Origin: Mycolicibacterium sp. HK-90
Lineage (GTDB): Bacteria; Actinomycetota; Actinomycetes; Mycobacteriales; Mycobacteriaceae
Assembly (NCBI RefSeq): GCF_030486405.1
Contig: NZ_CP129613.1
Location: 4,216,001-4,280,000 of the forward strand
Reading direction: 5' to 3'
Length of the DNA stretch: 64,000 nucleotides
How positions within the stretch are numbered: position 1 is the first letter of the stretch; each line of letters starts with the position of its first letter. Shown here one piece after another: positions 8,708-22,548 of this stretch. Below the pieces are notes generated by a model. That model was not told the DNA's origin and did no database searches. It worked only from the letters and a program-made list of their open reading frames with translations. The position numbers were made by a program, and so were the translations under genes.

Positions 8708-9808
8708 CTAGGTGGCGACCAGATCGTCGGCGTGCACCGCGGGCCGGCGCAATTCGACCGGCAGGTCCGGGGTCGAGCGCCCGATCATCGCGGCCAGCTC
8801 CGACGCCTCATAGGCCACCACACCACGGGCCACCGTCCGCCCGTCGAGATCACGCAGGTCCACCACGTCACCGCCGTGGAATCGTCCGGCTACTTCGGTG
8901 ATCCCCGCCGGCAACAACGAACGCCGCTGTTTGACCACCGCACGCACCGCGCCGTCGTCGAGGGTCAACGCGCCGTGCGACTCGGCGGCGTGGCGCACCC
9001 AGAACCGCCGCGCCGACATCCGCTCGGGTCGCGGCGCGAACACGGTTCCGACCGAGGCATCACTCAGCGCGGCCGCGGCATCGGAGGCGGCCGCCAACAG
9101 CACCGGGACCCCGGCATCGGCTGCCAGCAGCGCCGAAGACAGCTTCGAGGCCATGCCGCCGGTGCCCAGGTGGCTACCGCCGCCGGCGACCACTCCATCG
9201 AGGTCGCCCTGCGCGGCGACCTCGGGAATGAAGCGCGCGTCACCTTTTCGGGGGTCCGAGTCATACAGGCCGTCGATGTCGGACAACAGGACCAGCGCGT
9301 CGGCACCGACCAGCTGGGCCACCAGGGCCGAGAGCCGGTCGTTGTCGCCGAACCTGATCTCGTTGGTCGCCACGGTGTCGTTCTCGTTGACGATCGCCAC
9401 CGCGTGCAGGGCGCGCAGCCGGTCCAGGGTGCGCTGAGCATTGTTGTGCTGCACCCGCATCGCGATGTCATGCGCGGTCAGCAGCACCTGCCCGACAGTG
9501 CGGTTGTACGCCCCGAACGCCGTGCTCCACGCATTGACCAGCGCCACCTGCCCGACGCTGGCCGCCGCCTGCTTGCCGGCCAGATCGGTTGGCCGCTTGG
9601 ACAGTCCGAGCGGCTCGATCCCGGCGGCGATGGCGCCCGAGGACACGATCACCAGGTCGGAGCCGGCTCGCATCCGGCCCTCGATGGCCTCCGCCAGAAC
9701 CGCCAGCCGGCCGGCATCGAACACACCGGACGGCGTGGTCAGAGCGGTGGTGCCGATCTTGACGACGACGCTGCGGGCGGTCCGGATCGCTTCGCGATGA
9801 GCGCTCAC
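8708..9808 (-). CDS. proB: Glutamate 5-kinase
   Basis: First enzyme of proline synthesis: it phosphorylates L-glutamate to gamma-glutamyl phosphate. The amino-acid-kinase domain fills residues 1-260 ([39 protein letters not shown]), and a PUA domain follows at about 280-360 ([17 protein letters not shown]), so it is the two-domain form. Length (366) is typical. Its start overlaps the obg stop by 4 bp (ATGA), so the two are translationally coupled. Proline feedback inhibition is known for the family. Confidence 0.97.
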   Translation of the reverse strand: MSAHREAIRTARSVVVKIGTTALTTPSGVFDAGRLAVLAEAIEGRMRAGSDLVIVSSGAIAAGIEPLGLSKRPTDLAGKQAAASVGQVALVNAWSTAFGAYNRTVGQVLLTAHDIAMRVQHNNAQRTLDRLRALHAVAIVNENDTVATNEIRFGDNDRLSALVAQLVGADALVLLSDIDGLYDSDPRKGDARFIPEVAAQGDLDGVVAGGGSHLGTGGMASKLSSALLAADAGVPVLLAAASDAAAALSDASVGTVFAPRPERMSARRFWVRHAAESHGALTLDDGAVRAVVKQRRSLLPAGITEVAGRFHGGDVVDLRDLDGRTVARGVVAYEASELAAMIGRSTPDLPVELRRPAVHADDLVAT

Positions 9809-11253
9809 GCGTCCTCGCTACCGGGATGGCGCCGTTCGCGCCGCGCCGCCTTGCGTTCGGCGGCACCCACCCGGTCAGTCTGCTCGAGCCGGACGTCGGT
9901 GCCGCGGCCGGTCAGCGGAACGTCCACGCCGGCCGGAGTCTGCGGCTCCCAGTCGAAGGTCATGTCGCCGATGGTCACGGCGCAGCCGGGCTTGGCGCCC
10001 TTCTTCCACAGCGCGTCCTCGACACCCAGGCGGGCCAACCGGTCGCCGAGATAGCCGACAGCCTCGTCGTTGGCGAAATCGGTCTGGGCGATCCAGCGCT
10101 CAGGACGGGTACCACGCACGATGAACCCGCCGTAGCCGTCGGTCTCGACCGTGAATCCGCTCTCGTTGACGGCGATCGGCCGGATCACCGGCCGCCTCGG
10201 CACCACCTCGGGCTGTGCGTCACGATACGCCTTCACCATCTCCCACAGCGCAAAGATCAACGGACGCAAGCCATCACGGCTGACCGTCGAGATCTCGTAC
10301 ACGGGCCAGCCGAACCGTTCGGCCACCTCTTCCCGCACGAAGTCGGCCAGTTCCCTGGCGTCAGGGACGTCGATCTTGTTGAGCACCACCGCACGTGGTC
10401 GCGACGCCAGGTCCCCCAGCGCCGAATCGCCCTGCAGGGTCGGGGTGTAGGCCGCAAGTTCGGCCTCGAGCGCCTCGATGTCGGAGATCGGATCGCGGCC
10501 GGGTTCCATGGTGGCGCAGTCCACGACATGGACGAGCACCGCGCAGCGCTCCAGATGCCGCAGGAATTCCAGGCCCAGACCCCGGCCCTCGGATGCGCCG
10601 GGAATCAGGCCAGGGACGTCGGCGACGGTAAAGGTGTGGTCGCCGGCCGACACCACGCCCAGATTGGGCACCAGTGTGGTGAACGGATAGTCGGCGATCT
10701 TGGGCTTGGCCGCCGAGATGGTCGACACCAGAGAGGACTTACCCGCCGAGGGGAATCCGATCAGGCCGACATCGGCGACGGTCTTGAGCTCGAGAGTGAG
10801 ATCGCGGGTCTGCCCCTTCTCACCGAGCAGGGCGAAACCGGGGGCCTTACGCGCCCGGGAAGCCAGTGCCGCGTTGCCGAGGCCACCGCGACCACCGGCC
10901 GCGGCCTCGAAACGGGTTCCGGCACCGACGAGGTCGGCCAGCATCCGGCCGTTCTCGTCGAGCACCACGGTGCCGTCCGGGACCCGGACGATCAGATCGT
11001 CGCCGGCGGCACCGTCGCGATTGCTACCCGCACCCTGCTTACCCGAGGGTGCGACGACATGCGGATGGAAATGGAAGTCCAGCAGGGTGTGCACCTGCGG
11101 ATCGACGACGAGTACGATGCTGCCGCCACGGCCGCCGTTACCACCGTCGGGACCGCCGAGGGGTTTGAACTTCTCGCGGTGCACCGAGGCGCAGCCGTTG
11201 CCGCCGTTGCCGGCACTCGCGTGAATGACGACGCGGTCGACAAACCGGGGCAT
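9805..11253 (-). CDS. obg: Obg-family GTPase (ribosome assembly)
   Basis: A 482-residue GTPase acting in 50S subunit maturation and stress control. The glycine-rich Obg fold fills residues 1-158 ([12 protein letters not shown]). The G domain follows with G1 GFPSAGKSS (166-174), a TTLVPNLG switch, G3 DVPG and G4 NKID. A C-terminal OCT domain occupies the last 90 or so residues, ending in a basic tail. It lies downstream of rpmA and upstream of proB, the conserved rplU-rpmA-obg-proB order seen in mycobacteria. Confidence 0.97.
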   Translation of the reverse strand: MPRFVDRVVIHASAGNGGNGCASVHREKFKPLGGPDGGNGGRGGSIVLVVDPQVHTLLDFHFHPHVVAPSGKQGAGSNRDGAAGDDLIVRVPDGTVVLDENGRMLADLVGAGTRFEAAAGGRGGLGNAALASRARKAPGFALLGEKGQTRDLTLELKTVADVGLIGFPSAGKSSLVSTISAAKPKIADYPFTTLVPNLGVVSAGDHTFTVADVPGLIPGASEGRGLGLEFLRHLERCAVLVHVVDCATMEPGRDPISDIEALEAELAAYTPTLQGDSALGDLASRPRAVVLNKIDVPDARELADFVREEVAERFGWPVYEISTVSRDGLRPLIFALWEMVKAYRDAQPEVVPRRPVIRPIAVNESGFTVETDGYGGFIVRGTRPERWIAQTDFANDEAVGYLGDRLARLGVEDALWKKGAKPGCAVTIGDMTFDWEPQTPAGVDVPLTGRGTDVRLEQTDRVGAAERKAARRERRHPGSEDA

Positions 11254-11343
11254 CGGACATCCTCTCCGTCGAATGTGAAGCTATCGCGAAAGTTCGGTCG
11301 AGAACTCGCAGCTGCTTCACATTCGCGGAGAATCCTCGATGTC

Positions 11344-11610
11344 TCAGGCCTCCGGGCGAGCCACGGGAACGATGTTCACGTGCTTGCGGCCACGCTTGGA
11401 GCCGAACTCCACGGCGCCGGGGGCCAGCGCGAACAGCGTGTCGTCGCCGCCACGGCCGACGTTGACGCCGGGATGGAAGTGGGTACCGCGCTGACGGACG
11501 AGGATCTCGCCTGCCTTGACGACCTGACCACCGAAGCGCTTGACGCCGAGCCGCTGTGCTGCGGATTCACGACCGTTGCGCGAGCTGGAAGCGCCCTTCT
11601 TATGTGCCAT
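11344..11610 (-). CDS. rpmA: 50S ribosomal protein L27
   Basis: An 88-residue basic protein starting [16 protein letters not shown], the L27 signature whose N-terminal tail reaches the peptidyl-transferase centre. It continues [13 protein letters not shown] and [12 protein letters not shown], both hallmark segments. It lies 15 bp downstream of rplU, so the two ribosomal proteins form one unit. Confidence 0.98.
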   Translation of the reverse strand: MAHKKGASSSRNGRESAAQRLGVKRFGGQVVKAGEILVRQRGTHFHPGVNVGRGGDDTLFALAPGAVEFGSKRGRKHVNIVPVARPEA

Positions 11611-11625
11611 TAGTTCACTCCCTCG

Positions 11626-11937
11626 CTACTTGATGCCGGTGACCTTGAGCACGGTCAGCTGCTGACGGTGCCCCTGGCGCTTGTGGTAGCCGGTCTTGTT
11701 CTTGAACTTGTGGATGCGGATCTTGGGACCCTTGGTGTGCTCCAGCACCTCGCCGGTCACGGCGACCTTGGCCAGGTCGTCGGCCTTGCTGGTGACCTTC
11801 GCACCGTCGACCACGAGGGCCACGGGCAGCGACACCGACGCGCCGGGCTCGGCGTCGAGCTTCTCAACCTTCACCACGTCACCGGCGGCAACCTTGTACT
11901 GCTTGCCACCGGTCTTGACGATTGCGTATGTCGCCAT
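11626..11937 (-). CDS. rplU: 50S ribosomal protein L21
   Basis: 103 residues starting [16 protein letters not shown], the standard L21 start. The C-terminal [17 protein letters not shown] segment binds 23S rRNA. Together with L27 it forms the conserved rplU-rpmA pair. The leader upstream contains a strong palindrome, described separately. Confidence 0.98.
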   Translation of the reverse strand: MATYAIVKTGGKQYKVAAGDVVKVEKLDAEPGASVSLPVALVVDGAKVTSKADDLAKVAVTGEVLEHTKGPKIRIHKFKNKTGYHKRQGHRQQLTVLKVTGIK

Positions 11938-12004
11938 CGTGTCCTCTGCTCTGCTGCTCTCTGCGGGCGCGCGCTACCGGTCGGTGCGTGCGCGGGTCTT
12001 GGGT

Positions 12005-12020
12005 GGCGGGGTACCCCGCC
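12005..12020 (-). promoter_or_regulatory. Hairpin in the rplU leader
   Basis: GGCGGGGTACCCCGCC is a perfect 16-bp palindrome about 70 nt before the rplU start, inside the 163-bp gap to rne. In RNA it could form a stem for autogenous control by L21, or simply a structured leader. No further elements were resolved. Confidence 0.3.
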
Positions 12021-12080
12021 GTCCCCGGCCTGTTAGCCACAGGCTCTGGAGACAACTTGTCCAGGGTACTTGACCAGCGG

Positions 12081-12100
12081 GTAGAGGGTCAAACCGCCCT

Positions 12101-12104
<4 letters not shown>
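12081..12104 (-). terminator. Stem-loop at the end of rne
   Basis: On the minus strand GTAGAGGG pairs perfectly with CCCTCTAC across an 8-nt loop. The first arm overlaps the rne stop codon (12103-12101). There is no U-run, so it may terminate weakly or protect the 3' end. Confidence 0.4.
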
Positions 12105-15181
<3,077 letters not shown>

Positions 15182-15474
15182 GAATTCTCCTCAAGCCCCC
15201 GGGCGCGTCGTATCGACGCGGCCACGCGAGGGCTTCCGCTATTGGCCCGGGATACTTTCCCCGGACTTGTTGTGGTCTCGCTCCGAGCGGTCCGCTACCG
15301 AACCCACCCGGTGCCTGGCTGAATGATGGCTGGACGGTCGGCGCCGCACCGGATTGCGGTGGTCGCGCTCGTCGAAGTCTTCATTCGGGTGGACAGCCTC
15401 GGTTGAGGCCGACTACCCGCAACCAGTATCCCACATCACTGACGCGGTACTGACCAGACTGCGAAGAAGGATGG
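15182..15474 (-). promoter_or_regulatory. rne leader / promoter region
   Basis: A 293-bp gap upstream of rne without a supported ORF. A long 5' UTR here would fit the known self-regulation of RNase E through its own leader. On the minus strand a GATACT-like -10 occurs near 15430. I did not resolve a confident -35 or a defined stem. Confidence 0.35.
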
Positions 15475-15894
15475 TCAGGCGGAGGCTTCGCCGGGGAACC
15501 ACAGGGCGATCTCGCGGGCCGCGGATTCCGGCGAATCCGACCCGTGCACGAGGTTGTCCTGGGTCACCAGCGCCAGGTCACCGCGGATGGTGCCGGGCAC
15601 GGCCTTCTCCACCGGATCGGTGCCACCGGCGATCTGACGGAACGCCGCGATCGCCCGCGGTCCCTCCACGATTGCGGCGACGACGGGTCCGGAGGTGATG
15701 AACTCCAGCAGCGAATCGAAGAACGGCTTGCCGTCGTGCTCGGCGTAGTGCTGCTTGGCCAGCTCGATGCTGACGTTCTTCAGCTCCAGCGCGGCCAGCG
15801 TCAGGCCCTTGCGCTCGATCCGGCCGAGGATCTCCCCGACCAGGTGGCGCTGCACGCCGTCGGGCTTGATCAACACAAGGGTCTGCTCAGTCAC
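15475..15894 (-). CDS. ndk: Nucleoside diphosphate kinase
   Basis: It balances nucleoside triphosphate pools by phosphate transfer through a phosphohistidine. 139 residues, close to the usual 136-140. The start [12 protein letters not shown] is the family signature and the active-site His117 lies in NLVHGSDSP. It sits between rne and the DUF4233-folC-valS group, as in M. tuberculosis. Confidence 0.98.
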   Translation of the reverse strand: MTEQTLVLIKPDGVQRHLVGEILGRIERKGLTLAALELKNVSIELAKQHYAEHDGKPFFDSLLEFITSGPVVAAIVEGPRAIAAFRQIAGGTDPVEKAVPGTIRGDLALVTQDNLVHGSDSPESAAREIALWFPGEASA

Positions 15895-15989
15895 GGCAGA
15901 GAGCGTACCGGTCGGTAACCGCGGCCCGCGACGGCGGCCCCCCGACAGCGTCCGAGCTGGTCCCGCGGCACGCCGCAGCTACCGCAGCC

Positions 15990-16394
15990 CTATTCGCTGG
16001 GCGGTTGCTGACCTGGCAGCAGGCCCCGCTCCTGCCGGCGTTTGACCTCGGCCCGCAGGTACACGATCAACAGCCAGACCACGGCGAAGATCACGCCGAT
16101 GAAGCCGATCGCCCCGTGGATCAGCGCCCCGGCGATCACCACGAGCTGGATGCCCAGGTTGGCCCAGATGGCCCACGGCCGGCCTTGCAGACCCGACATC
16201 AGGATCAGCACGACGGCCAGGCCGATCACGAAGCCACCCGATGCCCAGGTCAAGCCGTCGCCGCTGACGCCGACCACGGGCAGGGCCAGCAGCACGACGA
16301 TGGCTTCGAGGATCAGGGTGCCGGCCATCACCCCGCGGAAGCTCTTCCAGGGATCGGGGGGTGCCGGCTTGTCGCTCGGGGTCTGATTGGTCAC
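15990..16394 (-). CDS. DUF4233 small membrane protein
   Basis: 134 residues with four predicted membrane segments (about 23-43, 50-66, 74-92 and 96-113) and a basic C-terminal tail (RAEVKRRQERG). It matches the Rv2446c-type DUF4233 family by content and by position directly after folC. The start overlaps the folC stop by 4 bp (ATGA), so it is translationally coupled. No function is known; conserved coupling to folC may mean a link to folate metabolism, which is inference. Confidence 0.85.
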   Translation of the reverse strand: MTNQTPSDKPAPPDPWKSFRGVMAGTLILEAIVVLLALPVVGVSGDGLTWASGGFVIGLAVVLILMSGLQGRPWAIWANLGIQLVVIAGALIHGAIGFIGVIFAVVWLLIVYLRAEVKRRQERGLLPGQQPPSE

Positions 16395-17797
16395 TCTGGG
16401 TCCCGTCCGAACAGGGTGCGGGCCGCACCTGCGGTCACCACCGAACCGGTGATCACCATGCCGGCCCCGGAAAGTCCTTCGTCCGCGCCGGCGTCCTCGA
16501 CCAGTGCGGTGGCAGTCTCGATGGCGTCGGGCAGGGTCGCGGCGGTGATCACCCGCTCCTGACCGAATCGCTCCTCGGCCAACGATGCCAACGACTCGAC
16601 ATCCAGCGCCCGCGGCGAACCGTTGTGGGTGACCACGATCTGGTCGAACACCGGCTCGAGCGCGTTCAGGATGCCGCCGACGTCCTTGTCCCCCATCACC
16701 GACACCACCCCGACCAGGTGGCGGAAGTCGAACTCCCGCTGGAGCGTCTCCGCCAGCGCCGCCGCACCCGCCGGATTGTGCGCCGCGTCAATGAACACCG
16801 TTGGCGCACTTCGCATCCGCTCCAGGCGCCCCGGGCTGCGCACAGCCGCGAAGCCGGCCCGGACGGCGTCGATGTCGAGTTGGCGGTCCGCGCCCGCCCC
16901 GAAGAACGCCTCGACCGCGGCGAGTGCGACGACGGCGTTGTGGGCCTGATGTTCACCGTGCAACGGCAGGAAGATGTCGGAGTACACCCCGCCCAGTCCC
17001 TGCAGCTCGAGCAGCTGCCCACCGATGGCCACCTGCCGGCCGAGGACCGCGAACTCGGAGTCCTCACGGGCCACGGCCGCGTCGGCGCGCACCGCCTCTT
17101 CCAGCAGCACCTCCATGGCCTCGGGAAGCTGCTTGGCGATCACGGCCACCGTGTCGGTCGGCACCAGGTCGTCGGGCTGCCGGGTGATGATGCCGGCCTT
17201 CTCCCCCGCGATCGCGGCGACCGTGTCACCGAGATAATCGGTGTGGTCGATGCCGATCGGGGTGATGACGGCGACGGGCGCGTTGACGACGTTGGTGGCG
17301 TCCCAGCGTCCGCCCATCCCGACCTCGACGACGGCGACGTCGACGGGGGCGTCGGCGAAGGCCGCGAAGGCCATCGCGGTGAGGACCTCGAATTTGCTCA
17401 TCTTCGGGCCACCGGCGGCCTCGGACTGCTGGTCCACCAGGTGCACGAACGGCTCGATCTCGGTGTAGGTCTCGACGTATTGCGCGGGGGTGATGGGCTT
17501 TCCGTCGATCGAGATGCGCTCCACCGCGGACTGCAGGTGCGGGCTGGTGGTACGGCCGGTGCGCCGGTGCAGCGCGGTCAGCAGCGCATCGATGATGCGC
17601 GCCACCGAGGTCTTGCCGTTGGTGCCTGCCACGTGGATGGACGGGTAGGCCCGCTGCGGCGAGCCCAGCAGCTCCAGCAGCGCCGCGATCCGGGCCGTGC
17701 TGGGATCGAGCTTGGTCTCCGGCCACCGCTGATCGAGCAGATGCTCGACCTGCAGCAGCGCGGCGATCTCGTCCGGGGAAGGAATCGGGTCGGTCAC
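16391..17797 (-). CDS. folC: Folylpolyglutamate synthase / dihydrofolate synthase
   Basis: It adds L-glutamate to dihydropteroate and polyglutamates to folates, using ATP. 468 residues from the GTG at 17797, which follows GAGGA by about 5 nt and lies 7 bp after valS. Motifs include the ATP loop HVAGTNGKTS (near residue 60), TTSPHLQSAVERI, and the central GMGGRWDATNVV and GIDHTDYLG of the Mur-ligase-like family. The C-terminal domain carries FIDAAHNPAGA. The valS-folC-DUF4233 order is a tight operon. Confidence 0.96.
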   Translation of the reverse strand: MTDPIPSPDEIAALLQVEHLLDQRWPETKLDPSTARIAALLELLGSPQRAYPSIHVAGTNGKTSVARIIDALLTALHRRTGRTTSPHLQSAVERISIDGKPITPAQYVETYTEIEPFVHLVDQQSEAAGGPKMSKFEVLTAMAFAAFADAPVDVAVVEVGMGGRWDATNVVNAPVAVITPIGIDHTDYLGDTVAAIAGEKAGIITRQPDDLVPTDTVAVIAKQLPEAMEVLLEEAVRADAAVAREDSEFAVLGRQVAIGGQLLELQGLGGVYSDIFLPLHGEHQAHNAVVALAAVEAFFGAGADRQLDIDAVRAGFAAVRSPGRLERMRSAPTVFIDAAHNPAGAAALAETLQREFDFRHLVGVVSVMGDKDVGGILNALEPVFDQIVVTHNGSPRALDVESLASLAEERFGQERVITAATLPDAIETATALVEDAGADEGLSGAGMVITGSVVTAGAARTLFGRDPE

Positions 17798-17804
17798 CGG
17801 ATCC

Positions 17805-20456
17805 TCATTTGAGCCCGGCCAGGCGTGCGGTGATGCGCTCGACCTCTTCACCGGCCAACTGCTGACGGCCCCGGATCTTGTCGACGACATTCTCGGGCGC
17901 CTTGGCCAGGAAGGCCTCGTTGCCGAGTTTGGCGGTCGTGGTGGTCAGTTCCTTCTGCGCCGCGGCCAGATCCTTCTCCAGCCGGCGCCGCTCGGCCGCG
18001 ACATCGACGGTGCCCGAGGTGTCCACCTCGACCAGCACGGTGGCCTGCGCCAGGCGCACCTCGACCGAGGCCGACGGGGTGAACCCGTCACCGGCATCGG
18101 TCAGCCAGGCCAGCGCGGTGACCGCGGGCAGCTGCTCGGTCAGGCCGGCCTCGGCGATTGCCGACAGCCGGGCCGGGACCCGCTGCCGGTCGGCCAAGCC
18201 CTGGTCGCTGCGGAAACGACGCACCTCGGTGATCAGCTTCTGCATATCCGCAACATGTTGTGCGGCAACCGGATCGAGCGCGATACCGGAAGCTTCCGGC
18301 CACTCCGCGATGACGATCGACTCACCCTCGGTGAGCGTCTTCCACAGCGTCTCGGTGACGAACGGCATCACCGGATGCAGCAGCTTGAGCAACGCGTCGA
18401 GAACCGTCGCCAGCACTGCCGTCGTGTGGGTGACGCCCTCGTTCAGCTGAACCTTGGCCAATTCCACGTACCAGTCACAGAACTCGTCCCACGCGAAGTG
18501 GTACAGCGATTCGCAGGCGCGGCTGAACTCGTAGCTGTCCAGTGCCGCGTCCACCTCGGCGCGAACCTCTTCGAGGCGCCCGAGGATCCAGCGGTCGGCG
18601 TCGGTCAGGTCGGCGAGCGCCGGCAGTTCAGCGGGCGCCGCCCCGTTCATCAGGGCGAAACGCGTGGCATTGAACAGCTTGGTGGCGAAGTTCCGCGAGG
18701 CGCGGGCATGGTCCTCACCGATAGAGAGGTCACCGCCGGGGCTGGCTCCGCGAGCGAGGGTGAATCGCAGCGCGTCGGCACCGAACTTCTCCACCCAGTC
18801 CAGCGGGTCGATGCCGTTGCCGCGCGACTTGCTCATCTTGCGGCCGAACTCGTCGCGGATCAGGCCGTGCAGGAAGACGTTTTCGAAGGGCACCTGCGGA
18901 CCACGCCGGCCATTGAAGGTGATGGCCGGATCATCGGCGACGAAGGTGCCGAACATCATCATTCGGGCCACCCAGAAGAACAGGATGTCGTAACCGGTGA
19001 CCAGCACCGAGGTCGGATAGAACTTGGCCAGATCCGGGGTATGGTCGGGCCAGCCCATGGTGGAGAACGGCCACAGCGCCGAGGAGAACCAGGTGTCGAG
19101 GACGTCGGGATCCTGCTCCCAGCCGTCCGGCGGGGTCTCGTCGGGACCGACGCACACCGTCTCGCCGTTGGGACCGTGCCAGATCGGGATCCGGTGGCCC
19201 CACCACAGCTGGCGCGAAATGCACCAGTCGTGCATGTTGTCCACCCAGGCGAACCATCGCGGCTCCAGGCTGGGCGGATGAATCACGGTGTCGCCGTTGC
19301 GCACCGCGTCGCCGGCCGCCTTGGCCAGACCGTCCACCTTGACCCACCACTGCAGGGACAGCCGCGGTTCGATGGGCTCGCCGCTGCGCTCGGAGTGCCC
19401 GACACTGTGCAGGTACGGCCGTTTCTCGGCGACGATCCGACCCTGTTCGGCCAGCGCCTCACGCACCTTGACCCGCGCCTCGAACCGGTCCATGCCGTCG
19501 AATTGGGTTCCGGTGTCGGCGATCCGGCCCTTGGCGTCCATGATCGTCGGCATCGGCAGCTGATGGCGCAGCCCGATCTCGAAGTCGTTCGGATCGTGGG
19601 CAGGGGTGACTTTGACTGCGCCGGTGCCGAATTCGGGGTCGACGTGGGTGTCGGCGACCACGATCATCTCGTGCTCGACGAACGGGTGCGGCAGGGTCTT
19701 ACCGACCAGGTCGCGGTAGCGCTCGTCGTCGGGATGCACCGCGATGGCGGTGTCACCGAGCATGGTCTCCACCCGGGTGGTGGCCACGATGATGTGGGGC
19801 TCGTCGTCGTTCATCGAGCCGTAGCGGAAGGAGACCAGCTCCCCCTCGACGTCCTCGTACTTGACCTCGAGGTCGCTGATCGCGGTCTCCAGCACCGGCG
19901 ACCAGTTCACCAACCGCTCGGCCTGGTAGATCAGCCCGGCGTCGAAGAGCCGCTTGAAGATGGTGCGGACGGCGCGCGACAGGCCCTCATCCATGGTGAA
20001 CCGGTCGCGGCTCCAGTCCACGCCGTCACCGAGGCGGCGCATCTGCCCGCCGATGGTGCCGCCGGACTCCCGCTTCCAGTCCCAGACCTTCTCGACGAAC
20101 AACTCGCGGCCGAAGTCTTCCTTGGTCTTGCCGTCGACAGCGAGCTGCTTCTCCACCACGGTCTGGGTGGCGATGCCGGCATGGTCCATGCCGGGCAGCC
20201 ACAGCACCTCGAAGCCCTGCATCCGCTTGCGGCGCGTGAGCGCGTCCATCAGCGTGTGGTCGAGCGCGTGGCCCATGTGCAGGCTGCCGGTCACGTTGGG
20301 CGGCGGCAGGACGATCGAGTACGGCGGCTTTTCGCTGGCCGAGTCGGCAGTGAAGTATCCGGCGTCCACCCAGCCCTGGTACAGGTCGGCTTCTACCGCG
20401 GCCGGATCCCAGGATTTGGGGAGGGCATCGGCACGGTTCTCAGGGCTCGGGGTCAC
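17805..20456 (-). CDS. valS: Valyl-tRNA synthetase
   Basis: An 883-residue class I synthetase charging tRNA-Val. The HIGH-type motif HMGH occurs in [14 protein letters not shown] (near residue 55) and the KMSKS loop in [11 protein letters not shown] (near 539). The editing (CP1) domain lies between them, the anticodon-binding domain follows, and a C-terminal coiled-coil arm ([16 protein letters not shown]) typical of ValRS ends the protein. It starts at a GTG. It begins just after a strong terminator, so it heads its own operon with folC and the DUF4233 gene. Confidence 0.98.
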   Translation of the reverse strand: MTPSPENRADALPKSWDPAAVEADLYQGWVDAGYFTADSASEKPPYSIVLPPPNVTGSLHMGHALDHTLMDALTRRKRMQGFEVLWLPGMDHAGIATQTVVEKQLAVDGKTKEDFGRELFVEKVWDWKRESGGTIGGQMRRLGDGVDWSRDRFTMDEGLSRAVRTIFKRLFDAGLIYQAERLVNWSPVLETAISDLEVKYEDVEGELVSFRYGSMNDDEPHIIVATTRVETMLGDTAIAVHPDDERYRDLVGKTLPHPFVEHEMIVVADTHVDPEFGTGAVKVTPAHDPNDFEIGLRHQLPMPTIMDAKGRIADTGTQFDGMDRFEARVKVREALAEQGRIVAEKRPYLHSVGHSERSGEPIEPRLSLQWWVKVDGLAKAAGDAVRNGDTVIHPPSLEPRWFAWVDNMHDWCISRQLWWGHRIPIWHGPNGETVCVGPDETPPDGWEQDPDVLDTWFSSALWPFSTMGWPDHTPDLAKFYPTSVLVTGYDILFFWVARMMMFGTFVADDPAITFNGRRGPQVPFENVFLHGLIRDEFGRKMSKSRGNGIDPLDWVEKFGADALRFTLARGASPGGDLSIGEDHARASRNFATKLFNATRFALMNGAAPAELPALADLTDADRWILGRLEEVRAEVDAALDSYEFSRACESLYHFAWDEFCDWYVELAKVQLNEGVTHTTAVLATVLDALLKLLHPVMPFVTETLWKTLTEGESIVIAEWPEASGIALDPVAAQHVADMQKLITEVRRFRSDQGLADRQRVPARLSAIAEAGLTEQLPAVTALAWLTDAGDGFTPSASVEVRLAQATVLVEVDTSGTVDVAAERRRLEKDLAAAQKELTTTTAKLGNEAFLAKAPENVVDKIRGRQQLAGEEVERITARLAGLK

Positions 20457-20489
20457 CGAGCCATTCTAAGAAGGACGAGCCCGGATACG

Positions 20490-20537
20490 CGAAAGCCCCC
20501 GATGCCCGGTGCGTTCGCCGGGTGTCGGGGGCTTTCG
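20490..20537 (-). terminator. Intrinsic terminator after the DUF937 gene
   Basis: A 13-bp perfect outer stem (CGAAAGCCCCCGA with its complement) plus an inner CCCGG/CCGGG stem, between the DUF937 stop (20556) and the valS start (20456). It isolates valS from upstream transcription. Confidence 0.75.
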
Positions 20538-20555
20538 TGCTGATGGGCCGGTCGG

Positions 20556-21173
20556 TTACTTCTTGCCGCCGAGCAGGCCGCCGAGGATCTCCCCGATCGC
20601 GTTGCCCTGGCCACCACCGCCGCCGAGGACGCTGCCGAGGATGCTGCCCAACGGGTTGTTGGCGGCGGCACCGCCACCGGTCGCGCCGCCGAGGATGCTG
20701 CCCAGGATGTCCCCGAGGCCGCCCCCGGAGGCCTGGGGCTGCGGGGCCGACTCCGCGGGTGCGTTCTTCTGAGCGAACTGCTTGCCGATGTAGGCCAGCA
20801 CGATCGGCGCCAGGATCGGCAGCAGCTGCTTGATCAGGCTGCTGCCGCCGGCACCGGTACCGGCCAGCGCCGACGCCACCTGGCCGCTGTCGTTGCCGCC
20901 GAAGATCTTCGACACCATCTGATCGCCTTGCTGCGCGTCGACCTGGTCAACGCTGACCCCGCCGTCGAGCAGGCCGCTGACTCCTTGCGCGGTGACCGCC
21001 GACTCGAGGTCGCTGGAGTCGATGTTGTCAGCCTGTACGTTCTCCGCCACCCCGCCGACGAGCGCAGGCACCAGAGTCTTGATGGCGGCGTTCACCTCGC
21101 CTTCGTCGGCGCCGAGCTTGTTTGCGATATCCGCCACCGGGATCTGCGCGAAGAGTTCGTCGAGACCGGCCAT
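20556..21173 (-). CDS. DUF937 domain protein
   Basis: 205 residues. The N-terminal 130 or so residues match the DUF937 pattern (LFAQIPVADIANKLGAD, IKTLVPALVGG, LLPILAPIVLAYIG). The C-terminal third is a Gly-rich repeat of GDILGSILGG-type units (LGSILGSVLGGGGGQ, IGEILGGLLGGKK). Such proteins are widespread in actinobacteria and uncharacterised. It is monocistronic: the neighbour upstream is 114 bp away and a terminator follows. Confidence 0.8.
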   Translation of the reverse strand: MAGLDELFAQIPVADIANKLGADEGEVNAAIKTLVPALVGGVAENVQADNIDSSDLESAVTAQGVSGLLDGGVSVDQVDAQQGDQMVSKIFGGNDSGQVASALAGTGAGGSSLIKQLLPILAPIVLAYIGKQFAQKNAPAESAPQPQASGGGLGDILGSILGGATGGGAAANNPLGSILGSVLGGGGGQGNAIGEILGGLLGGKK

Positions 21174-21287
21174 GTTTCATCCCACCTTCGTTGCTGGCGT
21201 ACTGGAAGTCCTCGGCATCGACACTAGTCGAATCTGATCTTGTCCCACAGGTGTTCGACGCAGGCCGATCCGTTCATGTCGCGCCGC

Positions 21288-22538
21288 TCAGCCCAGCGCG
21301 GTGGTTTCCAGCGCGACGCCGGCGGCCGGTAGCCGGGTGAGCAGGACATCGCCCATCGCGGCCACCGGTGTCAGCACGCCGCGCCGGTCCGACAATGCGT
21401 CCCGATCGGTTGCCAGCGCGAGCCCGCACTCGCCGAGCAGCACCGCTGTCGACTTGTATCCGGGATCGCCCTGCTGAGACATGCTTGTCACATACCGGGC
21501 GCCCGACGTGGTCGTCGTGTAGGTCTCGACGCGGTAGTGGCCGCGCTCGCGAGCCCGTTCGCTGGGACCGGTTCCCGGCTTCGGCGCCAGCCGGGTCACC
21601 AGACCGCCGGGCAGCCGGTTGAAGTAGCGGCCGCCCACGCCGAGCGTGAAGGCATTGGCTCCGGTCACCGCAGCGGCGGCCAGTGGCGCCGCAGGCGAGC
21701 GGCCCAGGCTCATCTGCTCGGCGTACTCGAACCGGCGCCCATAGGCATAGCCCAGTAATGCATTGCTGCGCCGCACGATTCGGGTGTTCGGTGCCGCCAT
21801 GGCAAACGCGCCGGTCCAATAGCCGGCGAGTTCCGGCGCGATCTCGCCGCCGCGGCGCCACCGCACGTCAGGCTGGGCGCCCAGCTCGGGCTCGGCCGCT
21901 CGGTCGGGGCTCAGTGTGTACGGATCGTTCATCAGGGCCCGTGCCTCCGGATCGGAGGACAACGTGTCGAGCAGTTCGAGCATCGAGGCCACGGTGCCGC
22001 CCGACACGCCACCGGCGAAGCTGCGCACCACGAGGTTGGTGTCACCCAGCTCCCCCGCGCCGTCGGCGAGGGCACGCCGATACAGCGCGTACACGGTGAG
22101 ATCGGATGGAACCGAATCGAATCCACACGAATGCACGATCCGCGCTCCGGTGTCGACCGCCTGCTTGTGGTACAGATCGATGCTGTCGCGGATGAACGTC
22201 GTCTCACCGGTGAGATCGGCATAGTCGGTACCGGCCGCCGCACACGCCGCCACCAGCGGCATGCCGTAGCGGGCGTAGGGGCCCACCGTGGTCACCACCA
22301 CCTGGGTACGCGCCGCCATGGCGTCGAGCGAGGCCTGCGAGGTGGCATCGGCGGTTATCAGGGGCCACGACTGCGCACCCGACCCCAGGCCGTCGCGGAT
22401 CGCGCGCAAGCGCTCCTCCGACCGGCCGGCCAGGGCGATCCGGGCCGAACCCCCAGCCCTGGCCAGGTATTCCGCGGTCAGTTTTCCGGCGAATCCCGTG
22501 GCGCCGTACAGCACCAGATCAAACTCACGCTGCGTCAC
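21288..22538 (-). CDS. Trans-acting enoyl reductase-like / saccharopine dehydrogenase-like protein
   Basis: 416 residues from the GTG at 22538. The N-terminal Rossmann fold shows YGATGFAGKL (residues 8-17), then TTVGPYARYG and YADLTGETTF, the pattern of the Rv2449c/Rv2953 group. Rv2953 works in trans with a polyketide synthase in phthiocerol lipid synthesis; Rv2449c, which holds the same chromosomal slot next to rpfE, is the closer positional match and has no firm role. Length fits (418-419 in M. tuberculosis). It lies 10 bp after the S9 peptidase gene, so the two are likely co-transcribed. Confidence 0.85.
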   Translation of the reverse strand: MTQREFDLVLYGATGFAGKLTAEYLARAGGSARIALAGRSEERLRAIRDGLGSGAQSWPLITADATSQASLDAMAARTQVVVTTVGPYARYGMPLVAACAAAGTDYADLTGETTFIRDSIDLYHKQAVDTGARIVHSCGFDSVPSDLTVYALYRRALADGAGELGDTNLVVRSFAGGVSGGTVASMLELLDTLSSDPEARALMNDPYTLSPDRAAEPELGAQPDVRWRRGGEIAPELAGYWTGAFAMAAPNTRIVRRSNALLGYAYGRRFEYAEQMSLGRSPAAPLAAAAVTGANAFTLGVGGRYFNRLPGGLVTRLAPKPGTGPSERARERGHYRVETYTTTTSGARYVTSMSQQGDPGYKSTAVLLGECGLALATDRDALSDRRGVLTPVAAMGDVLLTRLPAAGVALETTALG

Positions 22539-22548
22539 CCTGCCGACG

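Noticed and set aside
18255..20543. A 762-codon plus-strand frame opposite valS
   Set aside because: valS motifs are complete on the minus strand; this frame has no domain and no start signal.
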